From Halanaerobiales bacterium (GTDB lineage: Bacteria; Bacillota_F; Halanaerobiia; DY22613), in contig JAGMES010000074.1 in the NCBI GenBank assembly GCA_023128035.1, positions 1 through 20,659 of the forward strand: 20,659 nucleotides of DNA, in the 5' to 3' direction. Both the position numbers and the translations under genes were made by a program. The number at the start of each line of letters is the position of its first letter. Position 1 is the first letter of the stretch. The notes under the pieces are model-generated. The model was not told the DNA's origin. It ran no database searches and saw only the letters and a list, made by a program, of their open reading frames with translations. Of the stretch, positions 1-8,044 are shown in pieces.

Positions 1-22
1 AATGTTAGTAGGTGAGTAGTAA

Positions 23-76
23 CTATTTATTATCTATATAATAATCGATTAACTCAGACAAACTCTGTTTATTCAT
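23..76 (-). CDS. Possible 17-residue small ORF with strong RBS
   Basis: An ATG at 76 opens a 17-codon frame (begins MNKQSLSEL, ends YIDNK) preceded by an excellent ribosome binding site, AGGAGGTGG at 81-89, at good spacing. I do not recognise the peptide. It may be a genuine small protein, or the surviving N-terminus of a longer gene cut off by an early stop. A weak promoter (TTTAAA, 17 bp, TAAACT) can be drawn upstream. The RBS is the main support. Confidence 0.3.
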   Translation of the reverse strand: MNKQSLSELIDYYIDNK

Positions 77-173
77 TACTCCACCTCCTCTATGTAGTTA
101 TTATTTTAGTTTAACATATTTTTATAATTATTTAAAGGTAATTATCTTTAGGCTCTAATTCCCCTTTAAAATA

Positions 174-202
174 AAAAGGAGCAAGTATGCCCTGCTCCTT
201 TT
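174..202 (-). terminator. Intrinsic terminator of the ABC exporter operon
   Basis: A perfect 10-bp inverted repeat (AAAAGGAGCA / TGCTCCTTTT) with a 9-nt loop is followed on the minus strand by a T-run. It lies 31 bp after the stop of the second ABC gene and closes the marR-ABC-ABC operon. Confidence 0.85.
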
Positions 203-232
203 AGAATAAATTCAGCTTATTCAATTCATACA

Positions 233-2113
233 CTAAACCACATCATCATACGAATATGATCCCGTAAACTGGCTATTATAAAGGTCAGCATAGAAACCAT
301 TCTTAGCAAGAAGTTCGTTATGATTACCTTTTTCAATAACGCTACCGTTATTCATAACAAGTATCAAATCTGCATCACGAATTGTAGATAATCTATGTGC
401 TATAACAAAACTTGTTCTTCCCTTCATAAGCTCAGTCATCGCTTTCTGGATATAAACTTCTGTTCTTGTATCCACACTACTTGTAGCTTCGTCAAGAATA
501 AGGATTGCAGGATCAGCTAGAATTGCACGGGCAATAGTCAAAAGCTGTTTTTGGCCTTGTGAAATATTAGAGGCTTCCTCGTTAAGGATTGTATCGTAAC
601 CATCTGGAAGAGTTCTAATAAAGTGATCGGCGTGAGCTGCTTTTGCTACACTAACAACTTCATCATCAGTGGCATTCTCAGAACCATAAGCTATATTTTC
701 TTTTATAGTTCCGTTAAAGAGCCATGTATCTTGAAGCACCATGCCAAAAATACTCCGCAAATCTCCACGCTTTAAATTCCTGATGTCAACACCATCAACG
801 GTAATTTTTCCATCGCCTATTTCATAGAAACGCATTAACAGGTTGACAAGTGTGGTTTTGCCTGCACCCGTTGGGCCGACGATGGCAATGGTCTGGCCCT
901 GCTTTACGTTGATATTCATATTATCAATAACAGTGACATCTTCTTTGTAGCCAAACTTGACATTTTGAAATTCAACCTCACCCTTAGGGAAGTCTAAAAC
1001 TTTAGCATCAACACTATCTGCAATTTCTTCATTCTCATCTAAGAGTTCAAATACACGCTCTGCAGATGCAACAGTAGCCTGAAGAATATTGGCTATATTC
1101 GCAGTTTGAATTATCGGTTGAGTAAACTGCCTTGAATATTGAATAAATGCCTGAACATCACCAATTGCGATTCTATTTTGAGTTACAAAAATACCACCTA
1201 CTACACAGACAAGTACATACCCGATATTGTTGATAAATCTCATTAGCGGCATAATAATACCAGAAATAAATTGTGCTCTCCAGCCAGCATTGTAGAGTTT
1301 ATCATTAATCTCGTTGAACTTGTCAATGGATTCGCCCTCATACCCAAATGCTTTTACTATTTTATGACCTGTGTACATTTCCTCAACATGCCCATTAAGC
1401 TCGCCCAACGCCTTCTGTTGTCCAGCAAAGTATTTTTGTGAACGAGATGCTACAGCTTTTGTCACAATAATGTAAAGAGGCAGAGTTAAAATGCAAATAA
1501 GAGTCAGCATTGGACTAATTGTCAGCATCATAATAACAATACCTATAAGTGTAATTGCAGATGTAATAAGTTGAGTAATACTCTGCTGCAGTGTATTGCT
1601 GATAGTATCAACATCATTCGTAACACGACTTAAAATCTCTCCGTGAGTACGTGAATCAAAAAATTTAAGAGGTAAACGCGAAAGCTTATCATTTATATCC
1701 TTCCGCATATCAAAAACAGTTTTCTGGGCAACACCAACCATAATAAACTGTTGAATATAGCTGAAAAATGCACTGATAATGTAAAGACCGCCTAAAATTA
1801 AGAGTATTTGCAAGATATATTCGAAATCTACACTAGCTCCCGATACACCCTTTAATTTCATCATAACACCTTCAAAAAGCTTGGTTATAGCTTTACCCAT
1901 TACTTTTGGGCTAACAATACTAAAAATTGTACTAAGAACTGCCGTCAAAAAAACTGCTATCAGTTGATATTTATGTGGTTTTAAATAGACAAGGAGTCTT
2001 TTCAGTGTACCTTTAAAATCTTTGGCTTTTTCTACCGGCATACCCATTCTTGGCCCCATGTGACCTCCACCAGGTCTTCCCCCCATTCTACGCCCTCTGC
2101 CTTCTACGCTCAT
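233..2113 (-). CDS. ABC exporter half-transporter, catalytic-site subunit of a heterodimer
   Basis: This 626-residue protein has an ABC exporter (type IV) layout: a Gly/Arg/Met-rich N-terminus (about 1-30), a six-helix transmembrane domain (about 45-340), then a nucleotide-binding domain. Walker A is GPTGAGKTT near residue 411, Walker B with the catalytic Glu is ILILDEATSSVD near 539, and the H-loop is VIAHRLST. The signature is ISQGQ rather than LSGGQ. In heterodimeric exporters of the BmrC/BmrD, LmrC/LmrD and TM287/TM288 kind, the subunit with the intact Walker B Glu carries the non-canonical signature, and that is what is seen here. Its start overlaps the stop of the partner gene by 4 nt (ATGA), which implies translational coupling. 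It probably exports drugs, lipids or peptides; the substrate cannot be read from sequence. Confidence 0.93.
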   Translation of the reverse strand: MSVEGRGRRMGGRPGGGHMGPRMGMPVEKAKDFKGTLKRLLVYLKPHKYQLIAVFLTAVLSTIFSIVSPKVMGKAITKLFEGVMMKLKGVSGASVDFEYILQILLILGGLYIISAFFSYIQQFIMVGVAQKTVFDMRKDINDKLSRLPLKFFDSRTHGEILSRVTNDVDTISNTLQQSITQLITSAITLIGIVIMMLTISPMLTLICILTLPLYIIVTKAVASRSQKYFAGQQKALGELNGHVEEMYTGHKIVKAFGYEGESIDKFNEINDKLYNAGWRAQFISGIIMPLMRFINNIGYVLVCVVGGIFVTQNRIAIGDVQAFIQYSRQFTQPIIQTANIANILQATVASAERVFELLDENEEIADSVDAKVLDFPKGEVEFQNVKFGYKEDVTVIDNMNINVKQGQTIAIVGPTGAGKTTLVNLLMRFYEIGDGKITVDGVDIRNLKRGDLRSIFGMVLQDTWLFNGTIKENIAYGSENATDDEVVSVAKAAHADHFIRTLPDGYDTILNEEASNISQGQKQLLTIARAILADPAILILDEATSSVDTRTEVYIQKAMTELMKGRTSFVIAHRLSTIRDADLILVMNNGSVIEKGNHNELLAKNGFYADLYNSQFTGSYSYDDVV

Positions 2114-3837
2114 GCTAACTCCTCCTCTGAAAACTGTGAAGATACAATTTCACGATATACCTCACAAGCATTTAAAAGCTCTTTATGATTGCCAGTTCCT
2201 ACAATTTGACCCTCATCCAAAACTATAATGCAATCTGCATCCATAACAGTGCTAACTCTCTGGGCAACGATAAGCACAGTGGAGTTCACTGTTTCCTTTT
2301 TAAGAGCTGTACGCAACTTTGCATCTGTTTTAAAATCAAGAGCAGAAAAACTATCATCAAAAATATATATTTCAGGTTTTCTAACTAGTGCACGGGCAAT
2401 GGATAAACGTTGTTTCTGTCCACCAGAAACGTTGGTTCCACCCTGTGCAAGAACAGAATCAAATCCCTCTTTCATATCAGAAATAAATTCAGTTGCTTGA
2501 GCGGTTTCGGCAGCACGTTGAATCTCTTCGTCAGAAGCATCTTTTTTGCCAAACATTATATTATCTGTGATTGTGCCCGAAAATAGAACAGCCTTTTGAG
2601 GCACAAAACCAATTTTTGCTCTAAGACTTTCTTGAGTCATTTCACGAACATCCACCCCATCCACCAAAACGCTCCCACATTCAACATCAAAGAAACGTGG
2701 GATAAGGCTGATCAGCGTTGATTTTCCTGAGCCAGTACCCCCAATGATGGCAGTTACTTCACCAGGACTTGCATCGAAGGAAATATTGTTAATAGCAGGT
2801 TGTTCCGCGCCGGGATAACTAAAAGTAACATCCTTAAACTCCACATAACCTCTTTTACTGTCGGCACTCTTAACCTCAGCTGCATCTTGGATTTCAGGGA
2901 TAATATCAAGCACTTCGTTAATTCTTACCGCTGAGACTGAAGCACGAGGTATCATTACAAACATCATCGAAACCATAATCAACGAGAACATGATCTGCAT
3001 GATATATTGAATAAATGCCATCAAATCGCCCACTTGCATACTTCCATTTTCAATTCGGATACCTCCAAACCAAATAATAGCAATTGTTGTAAAATTCATC
3101 ATTAACATCATAATTGGCATTAAAGCAACCATGATTTTATTAACCTTGATAGCAGTATTGGTAAGATCACGGTTTACATCGTTAAAGCGCTTCTTCTCGT
3201 GGTCAATACGGTTAAAGGCACGTATTACTCTTATACCAGTAAGACCTTCGCGTAAAACAAGATTTAATTTATCAAGTTTTACCTGCATTGCTTTAAAAAG
3301 CGGCAAACCCTTACGTGCAACAATTAAAATAGCGGCCGCAAGTATTGGAACAACAAAAACAATAACTAGTGACAGCTTTGCGTCCTTTGATACCGCCATA
3401 GCAATTCCGCCAATACACATCATTGGCGCACTGACCATCATGCGCAGCATCAACATCACTACTTGCTGAACCTGAGTTATATCATTTGTAGTTCTGGTGA
3501 TAAGCGATGCAGTGCCTATCTTATCAAACTCTTGGAGAGAAAAACTCTCAACACGGGAGAAAATCTTACTACGAAGAATTTTACCGAATCCTAATGCAGT
3601 TTTTGATGATAAAAAACTAGACAAAATTGTGCAAATTGCACCTCCTGCAGCGACAAGTAACATTAATCCGCCAACTCTTAACATATAATTGGTATCTCCT
3701 TTTACAATACCAATGTCAACAATATCAGCCATCAAGGTAGGCAGATATAACTGCGAAAGTGATTGAAAAAATACAAGCACCAAAACAGCAACCACCGAGA
3801 CAGTGTATGGCTTTAATAATCTGAATAATTTAATCAT
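2110..3837 (-). CDS. ABC exporter half-transporter, degenerate-site subunit of a heterodimer
   Basis: This 575-residue ABC exporter has a transmembrane domain at about 10-305 and an ATPase domain at about 330-575. Walker A is GGTGSGKST near 367 and the signature is a canonical VSGGQ near 470. Two catalytic positions are changed: Walker B ends in FDD instead of DE, and the H-loop His is Gln (VAQRVST, near 526). Asp plus Gln at these places marks the degenerate ATP site of heterodimeric exporters such as TM287 and BmrC, so the changes are expected for the family and are not damage. It is translated first, 36 bp after the MarR gene, and is coupled to its 626-residue partner by a 4-nt overlap. 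The pair should form one membrane complex controlled by the MarR protein. Confidence 0.93.
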   Translation of the reverse strand: MIKLFRLLKPYTVSVVAVLVLVFFQSLSQLYLPTLMADIVDIGIVKGDTNYMLRVGGLMLLVAAGGAICTILSSFLSSKTALGFGKILRSKIFSRVESFSLQEFDKIGTASLITRTTNDITQVQQVVMLMLRMMVSAPMMCIGGIAMAVSKDAKLSLVIVFVVPILAAAILIVARKGLPLFKAMQVKLDKLNLVLREGLTGIRVIRAFNRIDHEKKRFNDVNRDLTNTAIKVNKIMVALMPIMMLMMNFTTIAIIWFGGIRIENGSMQVGDLMAFIQYIMQIMFSLIMVSMMFVMIPRASVSAVRINEVLDIIPEIQDAAEVKSADSKRGYVEFKDVTFSYPGAEQPAINNISFDASPGEVTAIIGGTGSGKSTLISLIPRFFDVECGSVLVDGVDVREMTQESLRAKIGFVPQKAVLFSGTITDNIMFGKKDASDEEIQRAAETAQATEFISDMKEGFDSVLAQGGTNVSGGQKQRLSIARALVRKPEIYIFDDSFSALDFKTDAKLRTALKKETVNSTVLIVAQRVSTVMDADCIIVLDEGQIVGTGNHKELLNACEVYREIVSSQFSEEELA

Positions 3838-3873
3838 AAATCATCATCTCCAGTCAGGTAAACTATTTCCTTA

Positions 3874-4320
3874 TTATTTCATCTCATCGAAATAATTAAA
3901 TACCTTTGATAAAAGCTCAGCAAGCTCATTACTTTTTTCCTCTCCTAAGTATTCAACTAGTCCTTCAAAGGAATCATAAAAAGCATCCATTGCTCCTCTG
4001 ATGACACTTTCGCCTTTGTCTGTAAGCTTGATACGAACAACACGCCTATCATTCTGATCTCTGCTGCGTTCAACATAACCATTGGTTTCAAGACCTTTTA
4101 TCAATTGGGTTACTGTCGGAGCAGTAACTTTTAAGATATTACTTAATTCTGAAACCATAATCCCTGAAGAATCAGAGGCTACTTTTTGCTTTAAGCAATG
4201 AAGAACCATTAGTTCACTATGCTTTAGACCTATTTTTGGAGTTCGGTTCCAATGTAATCGTTTAAACCGCGAAAAAACCTCCATAAGATTCTGTGCTGTT
4301 CTACTTTTATTAGCATCCAT
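3874..4320 (-). CDS. MarR-family transcriptional regulator
   Basis: This 148-residue winged-helix protein has the MarR arrangement: a dimerisation helix (1-30), helix-turn-helix at about 53-80 (VSELSNILKVTAPTVTQLIK), and a basic wing with the D-x-N-D-R-R signature (DQNDRR, 88-93), then a C-terminal dimerisation helix. It is the first gene of the operon with the two ABC exporter subunits, 36 bp ahead. MarR proteins in this position usually repress their own operon and release DNA on binding a small ligand, often an exported compound. A 15-bp palindrome directly upstream fits autoregulation. The start is supported by AGGTGA at 4325-4330. Confidence 0.92.
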   Translation of the reverse strand: MDANKSRTAQNLMEVFSRFKRLHWNRTPKIGLKHSELMVLHCLKQKVASDSSGIMVSELSNILKVTAPTVTQLIKGLETNGYVERSRDQNDRRVVRIKLTDKGESVIRGAMDAFYDSFEGLVEYLGEEKSNELAELLSKVFNYFDEMK

Positions 4321-4338
4321 TTTTTCACCTCATATATA

Positions 4339-4353
4339 ATTAGGTTACCTAAT
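4339..4353. promoter_or_regulatory. Candidate MarR operator
   Basis: The sequence ATTAGGTTACCTAAT is a palindrome with 7-bp arms around one central base. It lies between the putative -10 region and the marR ribosome binding site. Position and symmetry fit a MarR dimer site; binding is inferred. Confidence 0.65.
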
Positions 4354-4380
4354 AATTTATCTGTAGGTCGACACTGTCAA
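4352..4380 (-). promoter_or_regulatory. Promoter of the marR-ABC operon
   Basis: A consensus -35 TTGACA (4375-4380) is followed after 17 bp by an imperfect -10, AATTAT (4352-4357); overlapping hexamers could serve instead. The weak -10 abuts the palindromic operator, which fits a repressed promoter. Confidence 0.5.
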
Positions 4381-4433
4381 CAAGAAAACCTCTAATTGTT
4401 ATTCCCTCCTGCTTATTTTTCTTATAAATTGGC

Positions 4434-5357
4434 CTATTCTATTAAATCAGTTCTTTTTTCTAAAAAAGAATCAATCTTTTTAAGACCACATTCTTCAAAA
4501 AAAGTAATATCTTCTAAACATCTTTTGATACCCTTTGTACCAAAATCTCGATAAATTATGTAAGCTGCCAACATACCAGGAATAGCAAAATATTTTTCAA
4601 AATATGAATTACATGTTCCTTTGATAAAATGCTCTTTGACATCAGTAGAAAGTAAATCTCCTTTTTTTAAAAAACTCATAACTTCGTGATATTTCAAGAC
4701 TGTCTCCTTTATTATATCATTTTTAATATGCAAAAAATTATCAATTCGATTTTTATCAGCTATAAAATGAGCTATTCCTTCATTTAGAATCAATAACTTT
4801 GCATCTTCATAATGAGTAATATTCTTAAAATAATTATCCCAATAATCTGATTGGGTACATAGACGTGCAAATAATACATGAAAAACCTCATGTTCTATGA
4901 CAGGAATAAGGTTTTTTAATCTTTCATCGTTATTTTTGCCGTAATAACGAATAATTGATGTAAGATTGATAAAAATTACTGAATTTCCATCAACATCACG
5001 AACATACGCATCACCTATGGAAAGTCCAATTGGTAACAAATAAATATCCATGTTTTCTGTAGTTGTTATATCAAATAATTCTCTAACAGTGGACAATAAA
5101 ATGTTACCAGGTAAACTTTGAATTTTTAATGCCAGGTCTTCTATTTCAGCTTTGTTACTAATAAATGACATATATGAGTAATACTCTTCTAATATTTTGG
5201 AATCTTTAATCTCTGAAATAGGTGGTATTATTTCTTCTTTATCAAAATCATTGATACATCTTTCTACTAATTCAAGCTCATTATTTTCTAATCCATGAAG
5301 TACTTGTTCGGGATTTATTAGCATTATGTTTAATAAATCAGTATGAAATTTGAACAT
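4434..5357 (-). CDS. Putative zinc metallopeptidase (HExxH...E), unassigned family
   Basis: The start is taken at the ATG at 5357, which has AAGGAGG at 5365-5371; an in-frame ATG 21 bp upstream has no RBS. This gives 307 residues without signal peptide or membrane segment. HEVFH at 156-160 is a zinc-binding HExxH motif. The NEGIAH stretch places a Glu at 193, 37 residues after the first His, as in gluzincin-type peptidases where that Glu is the third zinc ligand. The N-terminal 110 residues are acidic and helical and I do not recognise them. It is probably a cytoplasmic peptidase. It is transcribed alone from its own promoter, between the marR operon and a stretch of decayed genes. Function and family beyond the zinc motif are not established. 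Confidence 0.75.
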   Translation of the reverse strand: MFKFHTDLLNIMLINPEQVLHGLENNELELVERCINDFDKEEIIPPISEIKDSKILEEYYSYMSFISNKAEIEDLALKIQSLPGNILLSTVRELFDITTTENMDIYLLPIGLSIGDAYVRDVDGNSVIFINLTSIIRYYGKNNDERLKNLIPVIEHEVFHVLFARLCTQSDYWDNYFKNITHYEDAKLLILNEGIAHFIADKNRIDNFLHIKNDIIKETVLKYHEVMSFLKKGDLLSTDVKEHFIKGTCNSYFEKYFAIPGMLAAYIIYRDFGTKGIKRCLEDITFFEECGLKKIDSFLEKRTDLIE

Positions 5358-5396
5358 TTGACAGCCTCCTTGAAACACTTTGTTTTATACACTTTT

Positions 5397-5426
5397 ATTA
5401 TACAATATTTTCGATAACTTTTTCAA
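5397..5426 (-). promoter_or_regulatory. Promoter of the metallopeptidase gene
   Basis: A -35 TTGAAA (5421-5426) and a consensus -10 TATAAT (5397-5402) are separated by 18 bp, about 40 bp before the start codon. The -35 directly abuts the presumed 3' end of the intron-like remnant. Confidence 0.75.
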
Positions 5427-5500
5427 GTCACGATAAGAACACCTGTTACCCAGTTCTCCGCACAGATCAAGACATGCAGATTTCCACATCCGACTCTTCA
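5427..5500 (-). mobile_element. Degenerate group II intron 3'-end remnant (domain V/VI-like)
   Basis: On the minus strand this stretch begins GAGTCGGATGTGGAAA, continues TCTGCATGTC, then ATCTGTGCGGAGAAC and a short hairpin ending TATCGTGAC. The order (GAGYCG strand, GAAA loop, returning strand, GTGCGG, hairpin, terminal TACCGYGAC-like sequence) resembles domains V and VI at the 3' end of bacterial group II introns. The 5' strand of domain V looks about two bases short, so the element would be dead. No reverse transcriptase gene is present. The call rests on recalled consensus only. Confidence 0.35.
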
Positions 5501-5524
5501 GATATCAACAAACCTTCAAAAGCA

Positions 5525-5778
5525 TTATCTCCTATCCAATAAAAAATGTCCTTTTAAATTTACAGCATCTTCATAAGACCATAATGCATGAGAAAATTCT
5601 TCTGCACCTGGAATACCAAAGAAAGTAGGCTTACATCCAGTACCAATCACTAGATAATCATACTCATATGAGTTAGTTTTTGATTTTAACACTTTATCAT
5701 TAAAATTAATGTCGGTAATTTCATCAAGCACCACATTAACTTTTCTCTTCCACTTTTCTAATAATATTTTATCATACT
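5525..5778 (-). pseudogene. Fragment of NAD(P)/FAD-dependent oxidoreductase (type II NADH dehydrogenase-like)
   Basis: The readable frame begins after a stop at about 5779 and ends at 5525. It carries YDYLVIGTGCKPTFFGIPG, the typical (Y)DYLV(I/L)ATG-x-x-P stretch just before the second Rossmann fold in Ndh-type flavoproteins, followed by WSYEDAVNLK. Upstream in-frame residues (EYDKILLEKW...) extend the similarity past the nearest possible GTG start at 5734. Neither the N-terminal FAD-binding glycine motif nor the NADH-binding domain is present. About 80 residues remain of a protein that normally has 400 or more, so this is a gene relic truncated at both ends. The intron-like scar lies just beyond its 3' end. 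Confidence 0.7.
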
Positions 5779-5916
5779 CTCAGAAAAAATCTATAGAATT
5801 AGGTATTTTGTAAATTTAGTTCACAAACTTTCGTTGAAATTCAATTAATTTTATGATTTAAAGTAACCAAGCCTATTTTTTTAAGTGTACTTCTTTATTT
5901 TACATATAATTAATGA

Positions 5917-5922
5917 TATAAT
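5917..5922 (+). promoter_or_regulatory. -10 box ahead of the broken U32 gene
   Basis: A consensus TATAAT lies 48 bp before the ATG at 5971, with a poor -35 (TTTATT) 17 bp upstream. An RBS, AAAGAGGG, follows at 5957-5964. The expression signals have survived although the gene has not. Confidence 0.4.
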
Positions 5923-5970
5923 CAATTTGTTTTTACAAAGGCTCTTCAAAAATCAGAAAGAGGGTTGTAT

Positions 5971-6557
5971 ATGAGCAGATTTTTTAATAATAAAGAAGTA
6001 GAATTATTAGCTCCAGTAGGCACTTTTGAAATTTTCAAGAAAATGATACATTCTGGTGCAAATGCCGTATATTTCGGGGGAGGTTTTTGAGCCAGATCAT
6101 CCTTTTAGTAAGGAAGAGATTCTTAATTTGACTAAAAATAAAAAGAATAGCAAAATATATTTAGCCTTTCCGAGAATGATGTATGAAGAGGATTTCTCAA
6201 GATATAGTCATTTGCTTGATCAAAATAACTTAGGCCTAGATGGTTTAATCATAACCAATCTAGGAGCAATTAATATGTTTAAAGATTTAGGACTTGAACT
6301 CATTGATGATTATTGTTTAAATATTTATAACCATAAAGCTACTAATTTCTATAAAAAGACAGGATTATCTGTTGCGACACTTTCAGTTGAAACTCCTTTG
6401 CTAGATGCAAAAGATACTATTCTGCAATCTTCACTTCCAATAGAGATGATAGTCATTATGATTTAGAAATTTTAAGAAAAATTATTCGTATCTATAAAAA
6501 CGCCTTGGGTGATTTTATCATGCTGGATTTACGCTTGGTGCGTTTCAATTTGATTAA
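5971..6557 (+). pseudogene. Broken U32-family peptidase (collagenase-like / YhbU-type)
   Basis: From the ATG at 5971 the frame gives VELLAPVGTFEIFKKMI and GANAVYFGG, the conserved start of U32 peptidase-like proteins, and then stops at 6088-6090. Another frame continues from about 6080 to 6466 with KIYLAFPRMMYEEDF, LDGLIITNLGAINMFKDLG and TLSVETPLLDA, which corresponds to a later part of large U32 proteins. A third frame, about 6430-6557, continues with YDLEILRKIIRIYKNALG. The remains therefore carry at least two frame changes and a large internal deletion, since the step from YFGG to the later block skips several hundred residues. The U32 family includes 23S rRNA and tRNA hydroxylation factors such as RlhA and TrhP. 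The gene is not functional as read. Confidence 0.75.
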
Positions 6558-6558
6558 A

Positions 6559-6600
6559 ACATATAAGGCTTTAGAGATTTCTCTCTAAAGCCTTATATGT
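6559..6600 (-). terminator. Terminator of asnS (perfect 19-bp hairpin)
   Basis: A perfect 19-bp inverted repeat (ACATATAAGGCTTTAGAGA and its complement) has a 4-nt loop. On the minus strand it lies 10 bp beyond the asnS stop and is followed by GTTTTAAT. The T-run is short, but the stem is unusually long and exact. It also separates asnS from the convergent broken U32 gene, so it may act in both directions. Confidence 0.75.
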
Positions 6601-6610
6601 TACCCTAGTT

Positions 6611-8005
6611 CTAAAACTTAGCATTCTTAGGTGTTCTTGGAAATGGAATCACATCACGAATATTTTTTATACCAGACATATACATTAACATCCTCTCAAG
6701 ACCCAAACCAAATCCACTATGTGGAACAGAGCCCCAGCGACAAAGATCTACAAACCACTGCATCTCCTCAGGGTCGATATCCATTCCTTGCATTCTTTCA
6801 ACTAATAAATCATACCTTTCCTCCCGTTGAGAACCACCTATTATTTCACCAATTTGTGGAACCAACATATCAACAGCAGCAACTGTCTTACCATCATCAT
6901 TTAGCCGTGCGTAAAATGGCTTCAACTCTTTAGGATAGTTAATCACCATCATCGGCTGCTTAAAATGTTCTTCTGTCAAATAACGCTCATGTTCAGATTT
7001 AAGGTCTAATCCCCATTCTACAGGGAACTCAAATTCTTTACCAGAATCCTTTAAAATCTCGATGGCTTCAGTATAAGTGATCACGCCAAATTGCGAGTTA
7101 ACGATTTCTTCTAGAGTTTTGATTCGAGTATGAGACTGATCGATCCATTTATCAAAAAACTTCATCTCCTCCTGACAGTGATCTAATGCAAACTGACATA
7201 GATACTTGATAAATTCTTCCATCACCTGCATATTCTCTTCTATATTGCAGAAAGCCATTTCTGGTTCGATCATCCAAAATTCAGCCAGATGGCGATAAGT
7301 GTTAGATTTTTCAGCTCTAAATATGGGGCCAAAAGTATACACATCACCAATAGCTGATGCCATAGCTTCAGCCTCCAACTGCCCCGTAACCGTCATATAA
7401 GTATGTTTACCAAAGAAATCTTCACTGAAATCCACAGGCTTGTTTGAAGCAACCAATTCATCAATATCTAAGTTAGTAATAGTAAACATCTCCCCTGCAC
7501 CTTCACCATCATTGGTAGTGATCAGTGGAGCATGGAAATAGTAAAAACCTCGTTCTTGGAAAAAAGTATGAATTGCATAAGAGATTTTGCTGCGAAAGCG
7601 GTTCACTACCCCAAAGGTATTAGTCCGCGGTCTCAGATGAGCAATCTCCCTCAAATATTCAAAACTTTGACGCTTTTTCTGAATAGGAAAATCTTCACTA
7701 CAGGAACCCACAATTTCCAACCCTTGAACCTGTAGTTCCCAGTTCTGCTTCCCTCCCTGAGATTTAACCAGATCGCCAACTGCCTTTATCGCTGTTCCAA
7801 TACTGATCTCCTCTAAGATAGGGAACTCAACGGGATTCAATACCAACTGCAAGTTCATCAATGTACTCCCATCATTGACTTCCAAAAATGCTACATTTTT
7901 AGATACTCGCTTTGTTCGAATCCACCCTAAAACAATAACCTTCTCTTGTGATTCTTGACTTTGCAGAGCAGCTTTTACTTTTAGTCGTTTAAAATAATCC
8001 ATCAT
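6611..8005 (-). CDS. asnS: Asparagine--tRNA ligase
   Basis: This 464-residue class II aminoacyl-tRNA synthetase charges tRNA-Asn in the cytoplasm. It has an N-terminal OB-fold anticodon-binding domain (about 20-105) and a catalytic domain (about 120-464). Motif 2 is FRAEKSNTYRHLAEFWMIEP (229-248). Motif 3 is GLGLERMLMYMSG (433-445), followed by the typical AsnRS ending with IPFPRTP. The Asn assignment is supported independently by the upstream T-box leader with an AAC specifier. Two adjacent ATGs (8005 and 8002) can start it; AAAGGAGG at 8011-8018 suits either. The length is normal for bacterial AsnRS and the frame is intact. It is monocistronic between the T-box terminator and the 19-bp terminator hairpin. 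Confidence 0.97.
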   Translation of the reverse strand: MMDYFKRLKVKAALQSQESQEKVIVLGWIRTKRVSKNVAFLEVNDGSTLMNLQLVLNPVEFPILEEISIGTAIKAVGDLVKSQGGKQNWELQVQGLEIVGSCSEDFPIQKKRQSFEYLREIAHLRPRTNTFGVVNRFRSKISYAIHTFFQERGFYYFHAPLITTNDGEGAGEMFTITNLDIDELVASNKPVDFSEDFFGKHTYMTVTGQLEAEAMASAIGDVYTFGPIFRAEKSNTYRHLAEFWMIEPEMAFCNIEENMQVMEEFIKYLCQFALDHCQEEMKFFDKWIDQSHTRIKTLEEIVNSQFGVITYTEAIEILKDSGKEFEFPVEWGLDLKSEHERYLTEEHFKQPMMVINYPKELKPFYARLNDDGKTVAAVDMLVPQIGEIIGGSQREERYDLLVERMQGMDIDPEEMQWFVDLCRWGSVPHSGFGLGLERMLMYMSGIKNIRDVIPFPRTPKNAKF

Positions 8006-8022
8006 TTAAACCTCCTTTAAGA

Positions 8023-8041
8023 TCCTTCTGAAGTCGTTAAA
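8023..8041 (+). repeat. 19-bp repeat, copy 1 (asnS leader)
   Basis: TCCTTCTGAAGTCGTTAAA occurs here on the plus strand, and exactly once more in the window as its reverse complement at 20011-20029. This copy lies between the T-box terminator and the asnS RBS. A 19-bp exact match is not expected by chance in 20 kb. Confidence 0.8.
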
Positions 8042-8044
8042 TAT

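Noticed and set aside
2185..2500. Plus-strand open frames of 67 and 90 residues opposite the ABC transporter genes
   Set aside because: They lie wholly inside a clear ABC ATPase on the other strand, lack an RBS, and have no protein-like motif; they are antisense shadows.
6631..6933. 100-residue plus-strand frame inside asnS
   Set aside because: It is antisense to the motif 3 region of asnS, has biased composition and no RBS.
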